A model generated the notes under the pieces. It saw only the letters and a program-made list of their open reading frames with translations. It made no database searches and was not told the DNA's origin. From Candidatus Kapaibacterium sp. (GTDB lineage Bacteria; Bacteroidota; Ignavibacteria; Kapaibacteriales; UBA2268): a DNA stretch of 64,000 bases. The DNA lies in the NCBI GenBank assembly GCA_938031175.1, contig CALHGZ010000002.1:203242-267241 (forward strand), in the 5' to 3' direction. Made by a program: the position numbers and the translations under genes. How positions within the stretch are numbered: position 1 is the first letter of the stretch; every line of letters begins with the position of its first letter. Below, piece by piece: positions 10,101-19,342 of the stretch.

Positions 10101-13100
10101 AAATGCGAAATCTTCAAGTCAATTACAAATCAGCGCAAGCTCTATAAAAAGGAAAAAAATTGTTGGATTAGTTCCGGGTCGAAATGAACAAATTCAAATT
10201 GCTCAATGCTTAAGGTGTTTAGCACAATTCACAGATGCGATAGTATATCTTGATGATTGCTCTGATGATGATACTTTAAAGATAGTTAAATCCCTGCGTG
10301 TAGAATGCAACATTGAAAGAATTATTGAGAAAAAAACCTGGGAAAGGGATGAACCTAAAGATAGAAACGATTTGCTCAATGCCGGCAGAGAAATCGGAGG
10401 TACACATTTTATTGTCCTCGATGCTGATGAGGTATTGACATCTAATCTTTTAGTCAACAATGTTTTGCGAGAGGCAATTTTAAATTTACAAGCAGGTGAT
10501 ATAATTAAATTAAATTGGATTCAGCTTTGGAGATCAACTGAGAAATATCGCTTCGATAAATCTGTTTGGACTTATAATTATAAAGATTTTATTTTCTGTG
10601 ACGACGGTAATTGCTTTTATAGTTCTGATTTTATTCACACTTCGAGATGTCCAGGAAATCTAAAAGGCAAAGTTTATACTCTCGAAGGTTATGACGCTGG
10701 TGTACTACATTTCCAATTTGTTAATTGGAGAAATTTGTTGATTAAACAAGCCTGGTATAGATGTCTTGAAAGAATAAAAAATCCAGATAAAGATATAAAT
10801 GAAATAAACCAGCTTTATGCACCAAGCAAAGATGAACGGGGTATTCACCTCGAGCCTGTAAGACAAGAATGGTTTAGTTATTACAAAAGTTTCGATAAAA
10901 CAATTTATATGCAACCAGAGCATTGGCGCGAAAGACAAATCATAGCTTGGTTCAATCAATATGGTAAAGAGTTTTTCAAGAATTTGGATATTTGGGATAT
11001 TGATTGGAATGAAGATATCTTGACAATTGAAGATAAAAGTAGCCATATTCTAGTTTCTGCTATTGTTTCAGTTTACAGAGCAGAAAAATATATAAAAGAT
11101 TGTCTTGAGGATTTAGTTAATCAAACGCTATTTAAACAGGGGAAATTAGAAATAATCTTAATCGATAGCAATTCACCAGAAGGTGAATATGAAATAATTA
11201 AAGAATATCTCAATAAATATCCTAATATAGTTTATCATCGCACTGATGTCCGTGAAACTGTTTATCAGGCTTGGAACCGAGGTATAAAATTATCACGCGG
11301 CGAATTTATAACAAATGCCAATACTGATGACCGACATAAACCCGATGCCTTAGAGATTATGGCTAAATATCTTCAAGAACATACCGATGTTGGGATAGTT
11401 TATGCTGATTGCTTTGTTACAGATGCTGATAACCCAAAATGGAATAATAATTACTCAAGGGCTTTAAAGTGGCCAGAGTACAATCTCAGACACTTATTCG
11501 ATGTATGTTTTTTAGGTCCGCAACCTATGTGGCGAAAATCATTACACGATAGATATGGATATTTTAATGAAGAATATGAATCTGCTGGCGACTATGAATT
11601 TTGGCTCAGAATTGCTGTGAACGGGGTTAAAATGCTTCATATTGATGCTATTTTAGGTATTTATCAAGAAAATAAAGATAGTATTTCTCTATCAAATTTA
11701 GAACTGAATTGGAATGAATCAGAAAAAGCAAGAAATAAATATTGGCCAAAAGAATGGGGACCTAAACCTCCAACTCAATGGAGGTCTTACGAAGTAAAAC
11801 TCGAACCTAAAAAAAGCAAAAGAATTTTAATAATCTGCGACTATTTTTGGCCTTCTGTTGGCGGAGTTGAATTAGTAGCTGAGGATTTGGCTGTCTCTTT
11901 GATGAATTATGGTCATTATATTGAAATCGCTTGCAGAAAATTAAATAACAGAGAATCATTGTTGTATAAAGGTATAAAAATAAATGAATTCGAAGGAGAT
12001 AATAATGATGATGTTAATAAAAGAAATATTGAAAAGGAAAATTTTATCGAATTATGTAATAAAGAGAATTTTGATGTTGCAATAGCAATTTCTCAACCGG
12101 ATAATTGGGTTGGAGAATATTTAAAAGCTGCGAGAAATAAGCCTTATTTAATTTATATGCCGAGTATAAATTATGATAATTTTTGCAATTATCGAAGGCA
12201 AGCATATTTATTTGAACTATACAATAGAATATCAATAGCCGATAAATTGATAGCAGTTAGTGAAAATGGTTGGGATGCACATTATTTAAGGAAGATGGAT
12301 TTAGAATATTATTTCATTCCACATGGTACACATAAAAATGACAAAAACATTGATTTTCGTTCAGAATTTGGCATTTCGAAAAACAAGCCGATGATACTTA
12401 TAGTTGCTAACTTCTGGCCTGTAAAAAATCATCTAGAATTTTTTAAGTATTTCAAAGATTGTAAGCTTGATTGTGAATTAGTTGTAATTGGTAACAAAAT
12501 CTCCAATTATGATATTTATTTTAATGAATGTTTAAAATTAGCAGAAACTGATCCACGTATTAAAATACTAGGTGGATTAGAGCGACAAATTGCATCCGCA
12601 GCAATCAGAGATGCTGATCTATTGCTTGTGCCTTCTCTCGGTGAGAGTGCAGGTCCCCTTGTTATTTTGCAGGCTATGAGCTATGGTACTCCTTGGCTTG
12701 CAACCAAGCATTGCAATGCAGTCAATGATGAAGCCGGCGGTGTCGTTACAAATTTAGAAAATTTCAACGAGCTGATTGAAGTATTGTTTTCTAAGCCACA
12801 ATTTTTAGTAGAATTGGGAAAATTAGGTAGGGAACATTGGGAACGTTGTTTCCAATGGAATAAAATGATGGATGCTTTTTTGGAAATCATAGACAGTGGA
12901 TATACAGCAAAGGATTTCCATTTTCCAGAGGACATTAAGAAAAAAAATGAAAGTCTAAGAACAGAAATTTTGAGTTACTTAAAGAAAAATGATGAACCAA
13001 AAGCAACACAATTTTCAATCATTATTCCAACATACAATAGAAGCGAAGTATTATTGAAATGTTTGAAATCTCTCGACGAAATGGACTATGATAGCAAAGA

Positions 13101-15354
13101 TTATGAAGTAATTGTTGTTGATGATGGTTCAACTGACAATACTGAAGAGGTTGTAAAATCATTCAGGAGTAGATATACTCTAAAATATTTCAAAAAAGAA
13201 AATGGTGGACCGGGACCAGCAAGAAATTTAGGAATAAAAAATGCTTCTTTTGAGTATCTTTTAATTCTAAATGACGATGCTATTTGCTATCCAGATTTAC
13301 TGAGAGAACACGATAAAGTTCATAAATTATATCCCAATCAAAAAATATCAGTCCTTGGAGCATTCCCATACAAAGAAAAAGCACAGAGAAAAATTTTCGT
13401 TTATTTTCTTGAACGCAGCACTCTTGTATTTGCATACCCAATGATGAAAGCGGGTCAATTATATAATTATCGCTTTTTTTGGACTTGTAATATCAGTATC
13501 CGTAAACAGGCAATAATTGATGCAGGACTTTTCGATGAAGATTTTAGGGAACCTATGACTGAAGATACTGAACTTGGATATCGCTTGCAAAAAATGGGGT
13601 ATTATGTATTGTATCACCCTGATGCTTTTACAATACACGAACATTCAATGGATATTGAAGGTTTTGCAAAAAGACAAAAAATGTGCGGGAGAAATGTAGT
13701 TCTGCTTTTCAACAAACATCCTGAGTTATTACAGATAGAGAAAAAGCTTTTTGGGTTTGATGGATTAGGTCCTCAATATCAAGAATATTTCAAAAATATA
13801 ATAAAACGATATGAGGAAGTTACACCAGTATTTACCAACTTTTTCAAGGAAATTGAAGATGTCAATCCAGATGGAATTAACAGTATTATGATGCCTAATG
13901 GTCGCTTGCTAAATAAAAATGAGATTATTGCATTTTTAGAGTACTTAGCATCAACTATTCATACGTATTGGTTTCATGTTGGAATACTTGAAGGAATAGA
14001 AAAATATGGTATTCCAGAGGATAAAAACAAAGAAAAATCAATCCATTTTAGCTTAAATGTTTATAAAAAACCAAAGATTCTATTTACAATGTACGGATGG
14101 AACGAAACAGGAGGTGGAACCATAATTCCACGTTCGATTGCAATTCGCCTTGCTCGAAAGGGTTATGAGGTTGGAGTATTTTATGCCGGATTGAATCATC
14201 CTATCATTAAAGAATCTTATTACTTCGAAAAAAGCAATGATAGTGGAGTTACTTTGTATGGAGTGTTTAATCGTCCAATTTTATTTACAAACGGTGCTAA
14301 TCCTGAAAATGAAATAAGAGATGAAAAAATTATCGAAATCTATTCAAAGGTTCTTGATGATTTCAAACCAGATATAGTTCATTATCACAATTTTATTGGA
14401 TTATCATTTGCAATAGCTGATGTAACAAAATCAAAAGGTATTCCTTCCGTATACACCCCTCATAATTACCATTTGATGGACCCCAATTTGTATATGATTG
14501 AAAATGATTTAAGGATATGGAAAACTGTATCATTACTCGAAAATTCGAATTTAATTAAACTATATCCGGAAAAACGGGATCTTTATATAGAAAGGATGAT
14601 AGAAGCCCGTAATTTAATTAATAAAAAAATTGACTACACTTTGGCAATTTCAAGACGTGTTAAGGAGCTGTTAATTGATTTTGGAGCTGATGGTTCCCGC
14701 ATTGCTGTTGTAAATCAAATTCCAGAGAGCTGTGAAATGGTTAGTGCTAAAAAATCTACTGATGATATAAGATTACCTTTGCGTGCTGGATTTATTGGAA
14801 CGGTAATACCGCACAAAGGAGTTCATATTATTGCAATAGCAGCCCAAATGATTCCTGAAGATGCGATGCAGTTTTACATATATGGATTTGGTAATCCACG
14901 TTATATCGAATTAATTAAAAATTACGATAAACTCAATCGGCTCAACTGGATGGGTGAATATCGTCCACAGGATTTGCAACAAATTTCACAAAATCTTGAT
15001 CTAGTTATAATTCCAAGTATCTGGGAAGAAGGAGCTGGGATGGTTTTACCAGAATCCTTAGCAATGGGATTACCTGTTGTTGCAGCAAATATCGGTGGTA
15101 TCCCAGATTACGTTAAAAATGAATATAATGGCGTATTATATAAATATGATTCAGCAATTGATTTAGCGCGTATTCTGAATGATATTGCCAAAAATCCCGG
15201 AAAATTAATTTCTTGGAAAAATAACTGTTCTATATCTTATAAATTTGACGAATTTGTGGACTGGATTGCTAATATTTATAGAAAGTTGATTTCAAAGGTG
15301 TCACTTAATTGTGAAGAAATATCCCTTTATTTTGATTCAGTGATAAAAAACTAA
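7174..15354 (+). CDS. Giant multidomain FkbM methyltransferase / glycosyltransferase megaenzyme
   Basis: A single uninterrupted 2726-residue frame with no signal peptide or membrane segment. Domains in order: helical TPR-like start (1-70); FkbM-type SAM methyltransferase 1 (75-270; VEVGAFDG at 96-103, LSIDAEGHD at 217-225); FkbM methyltransferase 2 (315-520; IVGAYYG at 330-336, IDVQGAE at 445-451); ParB/sulfiredoxin-like domain (~550-690; DGSHR at 656-660); unassigned and nucleotidyltransferase-like region (705-985; GSAVMSAYG and DLD at 881-897); GT2 (994-1200; LDADE at 1082); GT2 (1292-1535; NANTDD at 1381); GT4 (1550-1910); GT2 (1946-2200; VVDDGS); GT4 (2300-2715; intact E-x7-E). In the first GT4 the second Glu of that motif is Gln. 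Likely builds and methylates a surface glycan. The start has AGGA seven bases upstream. Confidence 0.9.
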   Translation: MNLDQNFLNNALNDLNDVIKDEKHWSIAWEIAKKAKENGYLELCDQACAIVLSKNPEFWFARELPKQARGYYGQNLQDLIIEQYFNERGAKCKFFVEVGAFDGVHYSNVRRLFEKYGWKGICIEPVTKNFQKLYDSYRNTDIICIHSAVSNFNGTLEMNVSTYPHLPDWGSDVASFSPTEKEKWTQRYGAVWQKETVKVRTLNDILSEYKVDELGFLSIDAEGHDLEVLMGIDLIKYKPDLILIESGDRRNEIIDYVTRFNYSLILDDTQDLFFAKINTIDDEISKSGFEVINYAKNNGKEPYVVIQEIVENQLDSIIGSHKGEIRNILIVGAYYGREIDNLLKNYPNAEIYAFEPNPKYFEGLEHKYSQNRKVHCYQYAVAKTDGWMEFYETNLEGSGSILPINDKSDVVNDYGIRQTEKFTVKTISLDNFSAIQGQKIDLIWIDVQGAELNVLEGAGNILQNTKCIFLEVWASKTLYKDQCRLIDLEKFLIRYGLILHSIGLGHSIGNGSGNAIFIRKDLLFKKDENSAIEDFSQIKNLINPKLFDINYLTEKDYKFCKTSHALDLLVPERFDIIAKYIYGYYILRNIGSDFAELVYKSHLYVLNQFDEDDFSFKKGYESFRTHFKNLLKSVQSVGFNENQTRIPIDKNGVIIDGSHRVATCLLLGIAVPVVVFDKNANIYDYKYFQNRRLETKYADFIAYHYAKLKKNTYIVTLFPSAIGYDDEVEQILRNYAKIVYHKKIEINTKGAINLIKQMYRDEKWLGNEENNFEGARYKAEQCYRHNGPTRVYLIETKAPELLVQAKTKIRDIYKIENHSVHINDKYDETLRLAQIYFNDNSIHFLNNASILQPARFRYLFNEYKKFLEINNVDTEYFCIDGSAVMSAYGIRDCRDLDYLHKGYENINYKDIEVIGSHNHEVSYHSTGIDNIIFNPDNHFYFDGIKFCSLKEIRNMKEKRGELKDNEDIYLIDYHLGNAKSSSQLQISASSIKRKKIVGLVPGRNEQIQIAQCLRCLAQFTDAIVYLDDCSDDDTLKIVKSLRVECNIERIIEKKTWERDEPKDRNDLLNAGREIGGTHFIVLDADEVLTSNLLVNNVLREAILNLQAGDIIKLNWIQLWRSTEKYRFDKSVWTYNYKDFIFCDDGNCFYSSDFIHTSRCPGNLKGKVYTLEGYDAGVLHFQFVNWRNLLIKQAWYRCLERIKNPDKDINEINQLYAPSKDERGIHLEPVRQEWFSYYKSFDKTIYMQPEHWRERQIIAWFNQYGKEFFKNLDIWDIDWNEDILTIEDKSSHILVSAIVSVYRAEKYIKDCLEDLVNQTLFKQGKLEIILIDSNSPEGEYEIIKEYLNKYPNIVYHRTDVRETVYQAWNRGIKLSRGEFITNANTDDRHKPDALEIMAKYLQEHTDVGIVYADCFVTDADNPKWNNNYSRALKWPEYNLRHLFDVCFLGPQPMWRKSLHDRYGYFNEEYESAGDYEFWLRIAVNGVKMLHIDAILGIYQENKDSISLSNLELNWNESEKARNKYWPKEWGPKPPTQWRSYEVKLEPKKSKRILIICDYFWPSVGGVELVAEDLAVSLMNYGHYIEIACRKLNNRESLLYKGIKINEFEGDNNDDVNKRNIEKENFIELCNKENFDVAIAISQPDNWVGEYLKAARNKPYLIYMPSINYDNFCNYRRQAYLFELYNRISIADKLIAVSENGWDAHYLRKMDLEYYFIPHGTHKNDKNIDFRSEFGISKNKPMILIVANFWPVKNHLEFFKYFKDCKLDCELVVIGNKISNYDIYFNECLKLAETDPRIKILGGLERQIASAAIRDADLLLVPSLGESAGPLVILQAMSYGTPWLATKHCNAVNDEAGGVVTNLENFNELIEVLFSKPQFLVELGKLGREHWERCFQWNKMMDAFLEIIDSGYTAKDFHFPEDIKKKNESLRTEILSYLKKNDEPKATQFSIIIPTYNRSEVLLKCLKSLDEMDYDSKDYEVIVVDDGSTDNTEEVVKSFRSRYTLKYFKKENGGPGPARNLGIKNASFEYLLILNDDAICYPDLLREHDKVHKLYPNQKISVLGAFPYKEKAQRKIFVYFLERSTLVFAYPMMKAGQLYNYRFFWTCNISIRKQAIIDAGLFDEDFREPMTEDTELGYRLQKMGYYVLYHPDAFTIHEHSMDIEGFAKRQKMCGRNVVLLFNKHPELLQIEKKLFGFDGLGPQYQEYFKNIIKRYEEVTPVFTNFFKEIEDVNPDGINSIMMPNGRLLNKNEIIAFLEYLASTIHTYWFHVGILEGIEKYGIPEDKNKEKSIHFSLNVYKKPKILFTMYGWNETGGGTIIPRSIAIRLARKGYEVGVFYAGLNHPIIKESYYFEKSNDSGVTLYGVFNRPILFTNGANPENEIRDEKIIEIYSKVLDDFKPDIVHYHNFIGLSFAIADVTKSKGIPSVYTPHNYHLMDPNLYMIENDLRIWKTVSLLENSNLIKLYPEKRDLYIERMIEARNLINKKIDYTLAISRRVKELLIDFGADGSRIAVVNQIPESCEMVSAKKSTDDIRLPLRAGFIGTVIPHKGVHIIAIAAQMIPEDAMQFYIYGFGNPRYIELIKNYDKLNRLNWMGEYRPQDLQQISQNLDLVIIPSIWEEGAGMVLPESLAMGLPVVAANIGGIPDYVKNEYNGVLYKYDSAIDLARILNDIAKNPGKLISWKNNCSISYKFDEFVDWIANIYRKLISKVSLNCEEISLYFDSVIKN

Positions 15355-15564
15355 AGATTTTTGTAAATGTCATTAACTTAGTCCGCTGGTAATAGAATGG
15401 AAAGGTTTTGTTATAAAAAATTTAGGAATATTATTTCTGAAATAATTTAGAAATGGGATAATTTTTTTAACAATTGAATATGAAATAATCAAACAAATGA
15501 AACCTAAGATAAATTTGATAATTTTGAATAGTAAATTTACGTGAATCTTATTTTTAATTTCAGA

Positions 15565-16344
15565 TTAAAAATCCTTATTTACGAAAATTCGTCGCGCTAA
15601 ATAATATGGAATTGCAATCCATAAGAATAGAATACTAGTCGAGATTATAATTCCAATTGTACTACCGAAATATTTTTTGTAAATAGCTCCCGTATAACCC
15701 ATCATTGCAGATAAATCAAGTTTCAATGTGATGATAATACGTGCTAGGTTGATTGGATTTAAGGAATTGAAAACAATTGCTGGAATTTCGAGCGGATAAT
15801 CGCGAAAAGAATAAAGAATTAGCATAAATATACCATCGTAAACAATCAGGAATACAGCCCACAGAATTAATCCAATGCCAAAACCTTTGGCTTTATCGTT
15901 TTGGCTGAAAGCTATAAGATAAGCGAGGGCAAGAAATGAACAGGAGATAAAAACCCCTGTAAAAAGTATTGTCATTGAAATGATTAATTCACCATTGATT
16001 TCACGTAATAGAATAGGTAGCCCACTTCCAAGTATAAATGCTGATGAGAGTACAATTGTTGTAGCTAAATATGAAGCTACAAATATGATTTTTCGTGGGA
16101 TTGGTTGAGAAAGCAAAATTTCGTTGAATTCACTTCTATTATATATATGTTGAATCCCAAATAATAAACTAATAAGTGGTAAAACAATAAGCACTATATT
16201 TGTTAAACTGACTAATACTTTTGATACATCTCCGCTGAACCAGTACAGTGATTCAATCAATATGAAGAATAAAATAGCATAAGCGATAATCCACCTACTT
16301 TTTAGCAGATCGTTTATTTCTTGTATTAATAATATTTTAGTCAT
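15565..16344 (-). CDS. nosY: NosY-type ABC transporter permease
   Basis: A 259-residue ABC-2 type permease with about six hydrophobic segments and a cytoplasmic loop containing NRSEFNEILLSQPIPR, which is usual for NosY. With NosF and NosD it forms the NosDFY complex that supports assembly of the copper site of N2O reductase in the periplasm. It is the last gene of the nos operon; its ATG lies inside the end of nosF (8-base overlap), so the two are translationally coupled. The 210 bases after it hold no gene. Confidence 0.88.
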   Translation of the reverse strand: MTKILLIQEINDLLKSRWIIAYAILFFILIESLYWFSGDVSKVLVSLTNIVLIVLPLISLLFGIQHIYNRSEFNEILLSQPIPRKIIFVASYLATTIVLSSAFILGSGLPILLREINGELIISMTILFTGVFISCSFLALAYLIAFSQNDKAKGFGIGLILWAVFLIVYDGIFMLILYSFRDYPLEIPAIVFNSLNPINLARIIITLKLDLSAMMGYTGAIYKKYFGSTIGIIISTSILFLWIAIPYYLARRIFVNKDF

Positions 16345-17050
16345 TTTGTTTATTTTTAATATTTAAAAATAGCTTAGAGATTGCTTTTTCTAAATTTCCA
16401 TTAGTTATTAATTTTTCTTTAGAACCACTGAAAATAACATTACCATCATTAAGAATATGAATAAAATCTGATAATTGTTCAATATCGGATAATATATGAG
16501 ATGTAAGAATTATGGTTTTACCTTTATTTTTTTCAATCAATAACAATTTTTTTAAAGTTCTACTTGCAACTGGATCTAAACCAGCTGTTGGTTCATCGAG
16601 AATGAGTATTGGTAAATCGAACATTAGAGCCAAAACAGCGTTAACTTTTTGTTTTGTCCCACCAGATAAATTTTTAAGTGGTTTTTCAAGCTCACTACTG
16701 AGATTTAACTGTTTTATTAATTCGTCCCTATTGATAGGTTGGGCATTTCTTAATTTAGTAATTAAATCAAACAATTTAATCGGAGTCAGATTTTCAGGGA
16801 AATTGGCAATTTGAGCCATATAACCGATATCTTTTCTGTATTCCCATTTATTGAGGATGCTTTGGTTATTAATTTGAACATCACCATTTGTAGGTCTTAC
16901 AAGATTTAAAATTATTTTTAAAAGTGTAGTTTTACCTGAGCCATTATGACCTAGTAATGCATTTATTGCACCTTTTTGGAACTCTAAATCTATTTTATTA
17001 AGAACAATTTTTTTGCCGTACTTTTTCGATATTTTTAATACTTTAATCAT
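16337..17050 (-). CDS. nosF: NosF ABC transporter ATPase
   Basis: A 237-residue ABC ATPase. Walker A is GHNGSGKTT (residues 34-42), the signature is LSGGTKQK, Walker B is LPILILDEPTAGLDP and the switch His is in ILTSHIL. It powers NosDFY, which services the copper centre of NosZ. The frame overlaps nosD upstream and nosY downstream by 8 bases each. Length is normal for NosF (often ~300 with a longer C-terminus), slightly short. Confidence 0.93.
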   Translation of the reverse strand: MIKVLKISKKYGKKIVLNKIDLEFQKGAINALLGHNGSGKTTLLKIILNLVRPTNGDVQINNQSILNKWEYRKDIGYMAQIANFPENLTPIKLFDLITKLRNAQPINRDELIKQLNLSSELEKPLKNLSGGTKQKVNAVLALMFDLPILILDEPTAGLDPVASRTLKKLLLIEKNKGKTIILTSHILSDIEQLSDFIHILNDGNVIFSGSKEKLITNGNLEKAISKLFLNIKNKQND

Positions 17051-18287
17051 ATTGTGGTTTTGATATCAAAGGACTATGGTCAGCAATAGAATCTGAAGTT
17101 ACAATTGGAATTAATGATTCGGCTAAATCGAGTAAAGCTACAAAAAAACTATTGAGAAACATTAAAAAAACTGGATTTTTCTCAATTATGACTGTAAAAA
17201 GAGAAATAGGACGATAAGGTGTATCTCCTATGTTATCTTTATCAATATCATAACCAGAGTATTTATCCCAATAGTTTTTTGAAAATTTAGAACTTACTTG
17301 GAAGCTATTTGCTGTTAGATCAAATGTATTCCCAGAAAATATATTAAAAGTAAATAAATTGTTTGTAGAATTAGCCATTAATCTTATAGCCCAGCCGTTT
17401 CTATAAATATAGTTGTTATGAATTTTATTATTTCCACCGCCTTCAACATATATTGCGGTAGTGTTGCGAATGAATTTATTTCCAATGATTTCGCTACTTG
17501 AGATATCTTTCAAGAGCAAACCATAGGCAGAACTGCCCCAATTATTGTTGAAGATATTATTTTGCATCAGTACATTTTTAGTGTACATCACAGCGACTCC
17601 TGTTCCATTTGCATTGAACTCATTTTCCATGTAAATAGCATTGTCCGAAAACATAAAGTGCAAACCATATCTAAGATTTTTTTCTACTTGATTTTTTTGA
17701 ATTGTGGCATTTTGAACGAATTCCAAATAAATTCCATCGCGCATTCCAGAGATGTAATTTCCCTCTATGAACAAATTATTGCAATACCATAGATGTATGC
17801 CATTGCCCGAGGTTGATTCAGTTTTTGAATGTCCAATTATTTTGTTATTTTTTATTTGTATGTCTTTGCTATTTGCAACATATATAGCAAATAAGCAATT
17901 GTTAAGGGTACAGTTTATGATAGTACAATTTTGTGTTGAATTTAGTTTTATTCCAGCTCTATCTTCAATATAGCTCAAGCCGGTATTTTCAATTATTAAA
18001 CCGTCTAATTTAGTATAATCTGAATCTACTATAATAACAAATCCTTCAAAATTACCGGAAATTACAGGTGAGTTAATCCCGATTAAAGTGATAGGTTTAT
18101 TTATGATGATAGTTCCTTCCGTATAATATCCATTATAGATTTTAATAGTATCGAAATCATTAGCCAGTTCAATAGCTTGTTTTATACTATTCAGTTGGGC
18201 ATCTTTTTTGACTTCATAAGTGCGGCAGTAAAGCATATTGTTGTATAATAAGATGCACATAAGTATAAGAAATCTAAAGCACATCAT
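17043..18287 (-). CDS. nosD: NosD periplasmic copper-processing beta-helix protein
   Basis: A right-handed parallel beta-helix built from repeated Asn-rich coils (for example NCTIINCTLNNCLFAIYVANS, truncated here) of the CASH/NosD type, preceded by a signal peptide (MMCFRFLILMCILLYN). The C-terminus (PYRPISLFTVIIEKNP, SFFVALLDLAESLIP) matches the typical NosD tail. NosD accepts copper from NosL and with NosFY delivers it for CuZ assembly. The frame is open to 18314, but that start would lie inside nosL; the ATG at 18287, five bases after the nosL stop, fits the signal peptide and the operon. Confidence 0.92.
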   Translation of the reverse strand: MMCFRFLILMCILLYNNMLYCRTYEVKKDAQLNSIKQAIELANDFDTIKIYNGYYTEGTIIINKPITLIGINSPVISGNFEGFVIIVDSDYTKLDGLIIENTGLSYIEDRAGIKLNSTQNCTIINCTLNNCLFAIYVANSKDIQIKNNKIIGHSKTESTSGNGIHLWYCNNLFIEGNYISGMRDGIYLEFVQNATIQKNQVEKNLRYGLHFMFSDNAIYMENEFNANGTGVAVMYTKNVLMQNNIFNNNWGSSAYGLLLKDISSSEIIGNKFIRNTTAIYVEGGGNNKIHNNYIYRNGWAIRLMANSTNNLFTFNIFSGNTFDLTANSFQVSSKFSKNYWDKYSGYDIDKDNIGDTPYRPISLFTVIIEKNPVFLMFLNSFFVALLDLAESLIPIVTSDSIADHSPLISKPQYD

Positions 18288-18291
18288 TAAT

Positions 18292-18738
18292 TTAGTCACC
18301 CCATTCCTCAGCAATTAATTGCATAACACCTTCCCAATCATACACTTTCCCTTCGTTTTCTTTCATCGTTTCTTTCAATTGGTTTTCATCAGAAAATGCT
18401 GTTAAGAACATTGCCATAGGGCTTGGCAAAGATCGGCTCCTGAGGAAATAGGCCTTTTTGGCGTCAATTAAATGTTTAGGATTGCCATAATCAATTACCC
18501 ACAAAGAATGTATGTCTTCATAATTGATCAATTTATCATAAATGAATTTTGCCATACATTCTGCAGCATCGAATTTGAAGGCTTTGCCTTTGCTTGTAAC
18601 AATTTCTGCACCATATCTATGGTCACTGATTATCATTTTGCAATGATAGCACTCATCAATGCCAAAGTTTATTGGTTCAGGCTCGGGTGAACAAGAGATT
18701 AAGACGATTAATACTAATATAAAATATTTTATTTTCAT
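18292..18738 (-). CDS. nosL: NosL copper-chaperone lipoprotein
   Basis: A 148-residue lipoprotein: signal MKIKYFILVLIVLISC with lipid Cys at 16. The Cu(I)-binding segment is ECYHCKMIISD (C30, C33, M35), the NosL hallmark, followed by AAECMAKF. NosL is an outer-membrane copper chaperone that hands Cu(I) to NosD. Its ATG overlaps the stop of the preceding membrane-protein gene by 4 bases (ATGA), consistent with coupled translation. Confidence 0.93.
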   Translation of the reverse strand: MKIKYFILVLIVLISCSPEPEPINFGIDECYHCKMIISDHRYGAEIVTSKGKAFKFDAAECMAKFIYDKLINYEDIHSLWVIDYGNPKHLIDAKKAYFLRSRSLPSPMAMFLTAFSDENQLKETMKENEGKVYDWEGVMQLIAEEWGD

Positions 18739-19340
18739 TCAATAAGCTCCTGTTTTGAATTAATTTTTGATTCTAAATAAAATAAAATCCAACCAGCTAT
18801 CAAAGAAGAGAAGACTAAAATACCCCCAGAAGCTGGATAGGAAGAAACAGTGAAATTCATAATTTTTTTCGAACCAATAAATGGTGGGTCGTATGACTGA
18901 GTTTCAGTTTTGATAATTGCATTTGGATCGAGGTTATGACCAAATTCCTGTTGCCATAGGTAATAGTCAATTAACCCAACAATTCCTGATAATGAAAATA
19001 TAAGAAGCCAAATAAATACAAAAATTCTTTTTTTTAGGATTAATGATATTAATCCAATAACAATTAATGAAATAGTAACTATTGGTATAATTTTAAATTC
19101 AGGTACTTCCTCGGGTTTAATTTTTTGCATACCAATGTAGTGATTTAGGTTGTTGATAGTTTCGAGTGCATTTTCTCTTGTGCCTTGGATATCGTTAATA
19201 TAAATGTAAAGCCCCAATCCCTCAGGGAATTGGGGCGCATCAAAGTCTATATGCCATAATGGTAATATAAAAAGTGTAGTAGGTATTAATGCAATTATCG
19301 CAAATATTACTCTTATTTTATTGTTCATATCAATCATCAT
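18735..19340 (-). CDS. Conserved-position membrane protein of the nos operon, function unknown
   Basis: A 201-residue protein with about four hydrophobic segments (residues ~10-28, ~85-103, ~108-128 and ~172-190). The two periplasmic-looking loops hold short aromatic and acidic stretches (HIDFDAPQFPEGLGLYIY; YLWQQEFGHNLDPNA). It sits two bases after nosZ and overlaps nosL by four, so it is certainly co-translated with them. A membrane protein in this slot is known from clade II nos clusters of Bacteroidota-like organisms, but its role is not established; maturation of NosZ, copper handling or electron supply are all possible. I see no CxxCH or CxxCK site in it. Confidence 0.85.
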   Translation of the reverse strand: MMIDMNNKIRVIFAIIALIPTTLFILPLWHIDFDAPQFPEGLGLYIYINDIQGTRENALETINNLNHYIGMQKIKPEEVPEFKIIPIVTISLIVIGLISLILKKRIFVFIWLLIFSLSGIVGLIDYYLWQQEFGHNLDPNAIIKTETQSYDPPFIGSKKIMNFTVSSYPASGGILVFSSLIAGWILFYLESKINSKQELIE

Positions 19341-19342
19341 AA

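Noticed and set aside
15355-15564. Possible terminator (ATTATTTCTGAAATAAT) after the giant glycosyltransferase gene
   Set aside because: The palindrome is short, AT-only apart from one pair, with no usable loop or T run.
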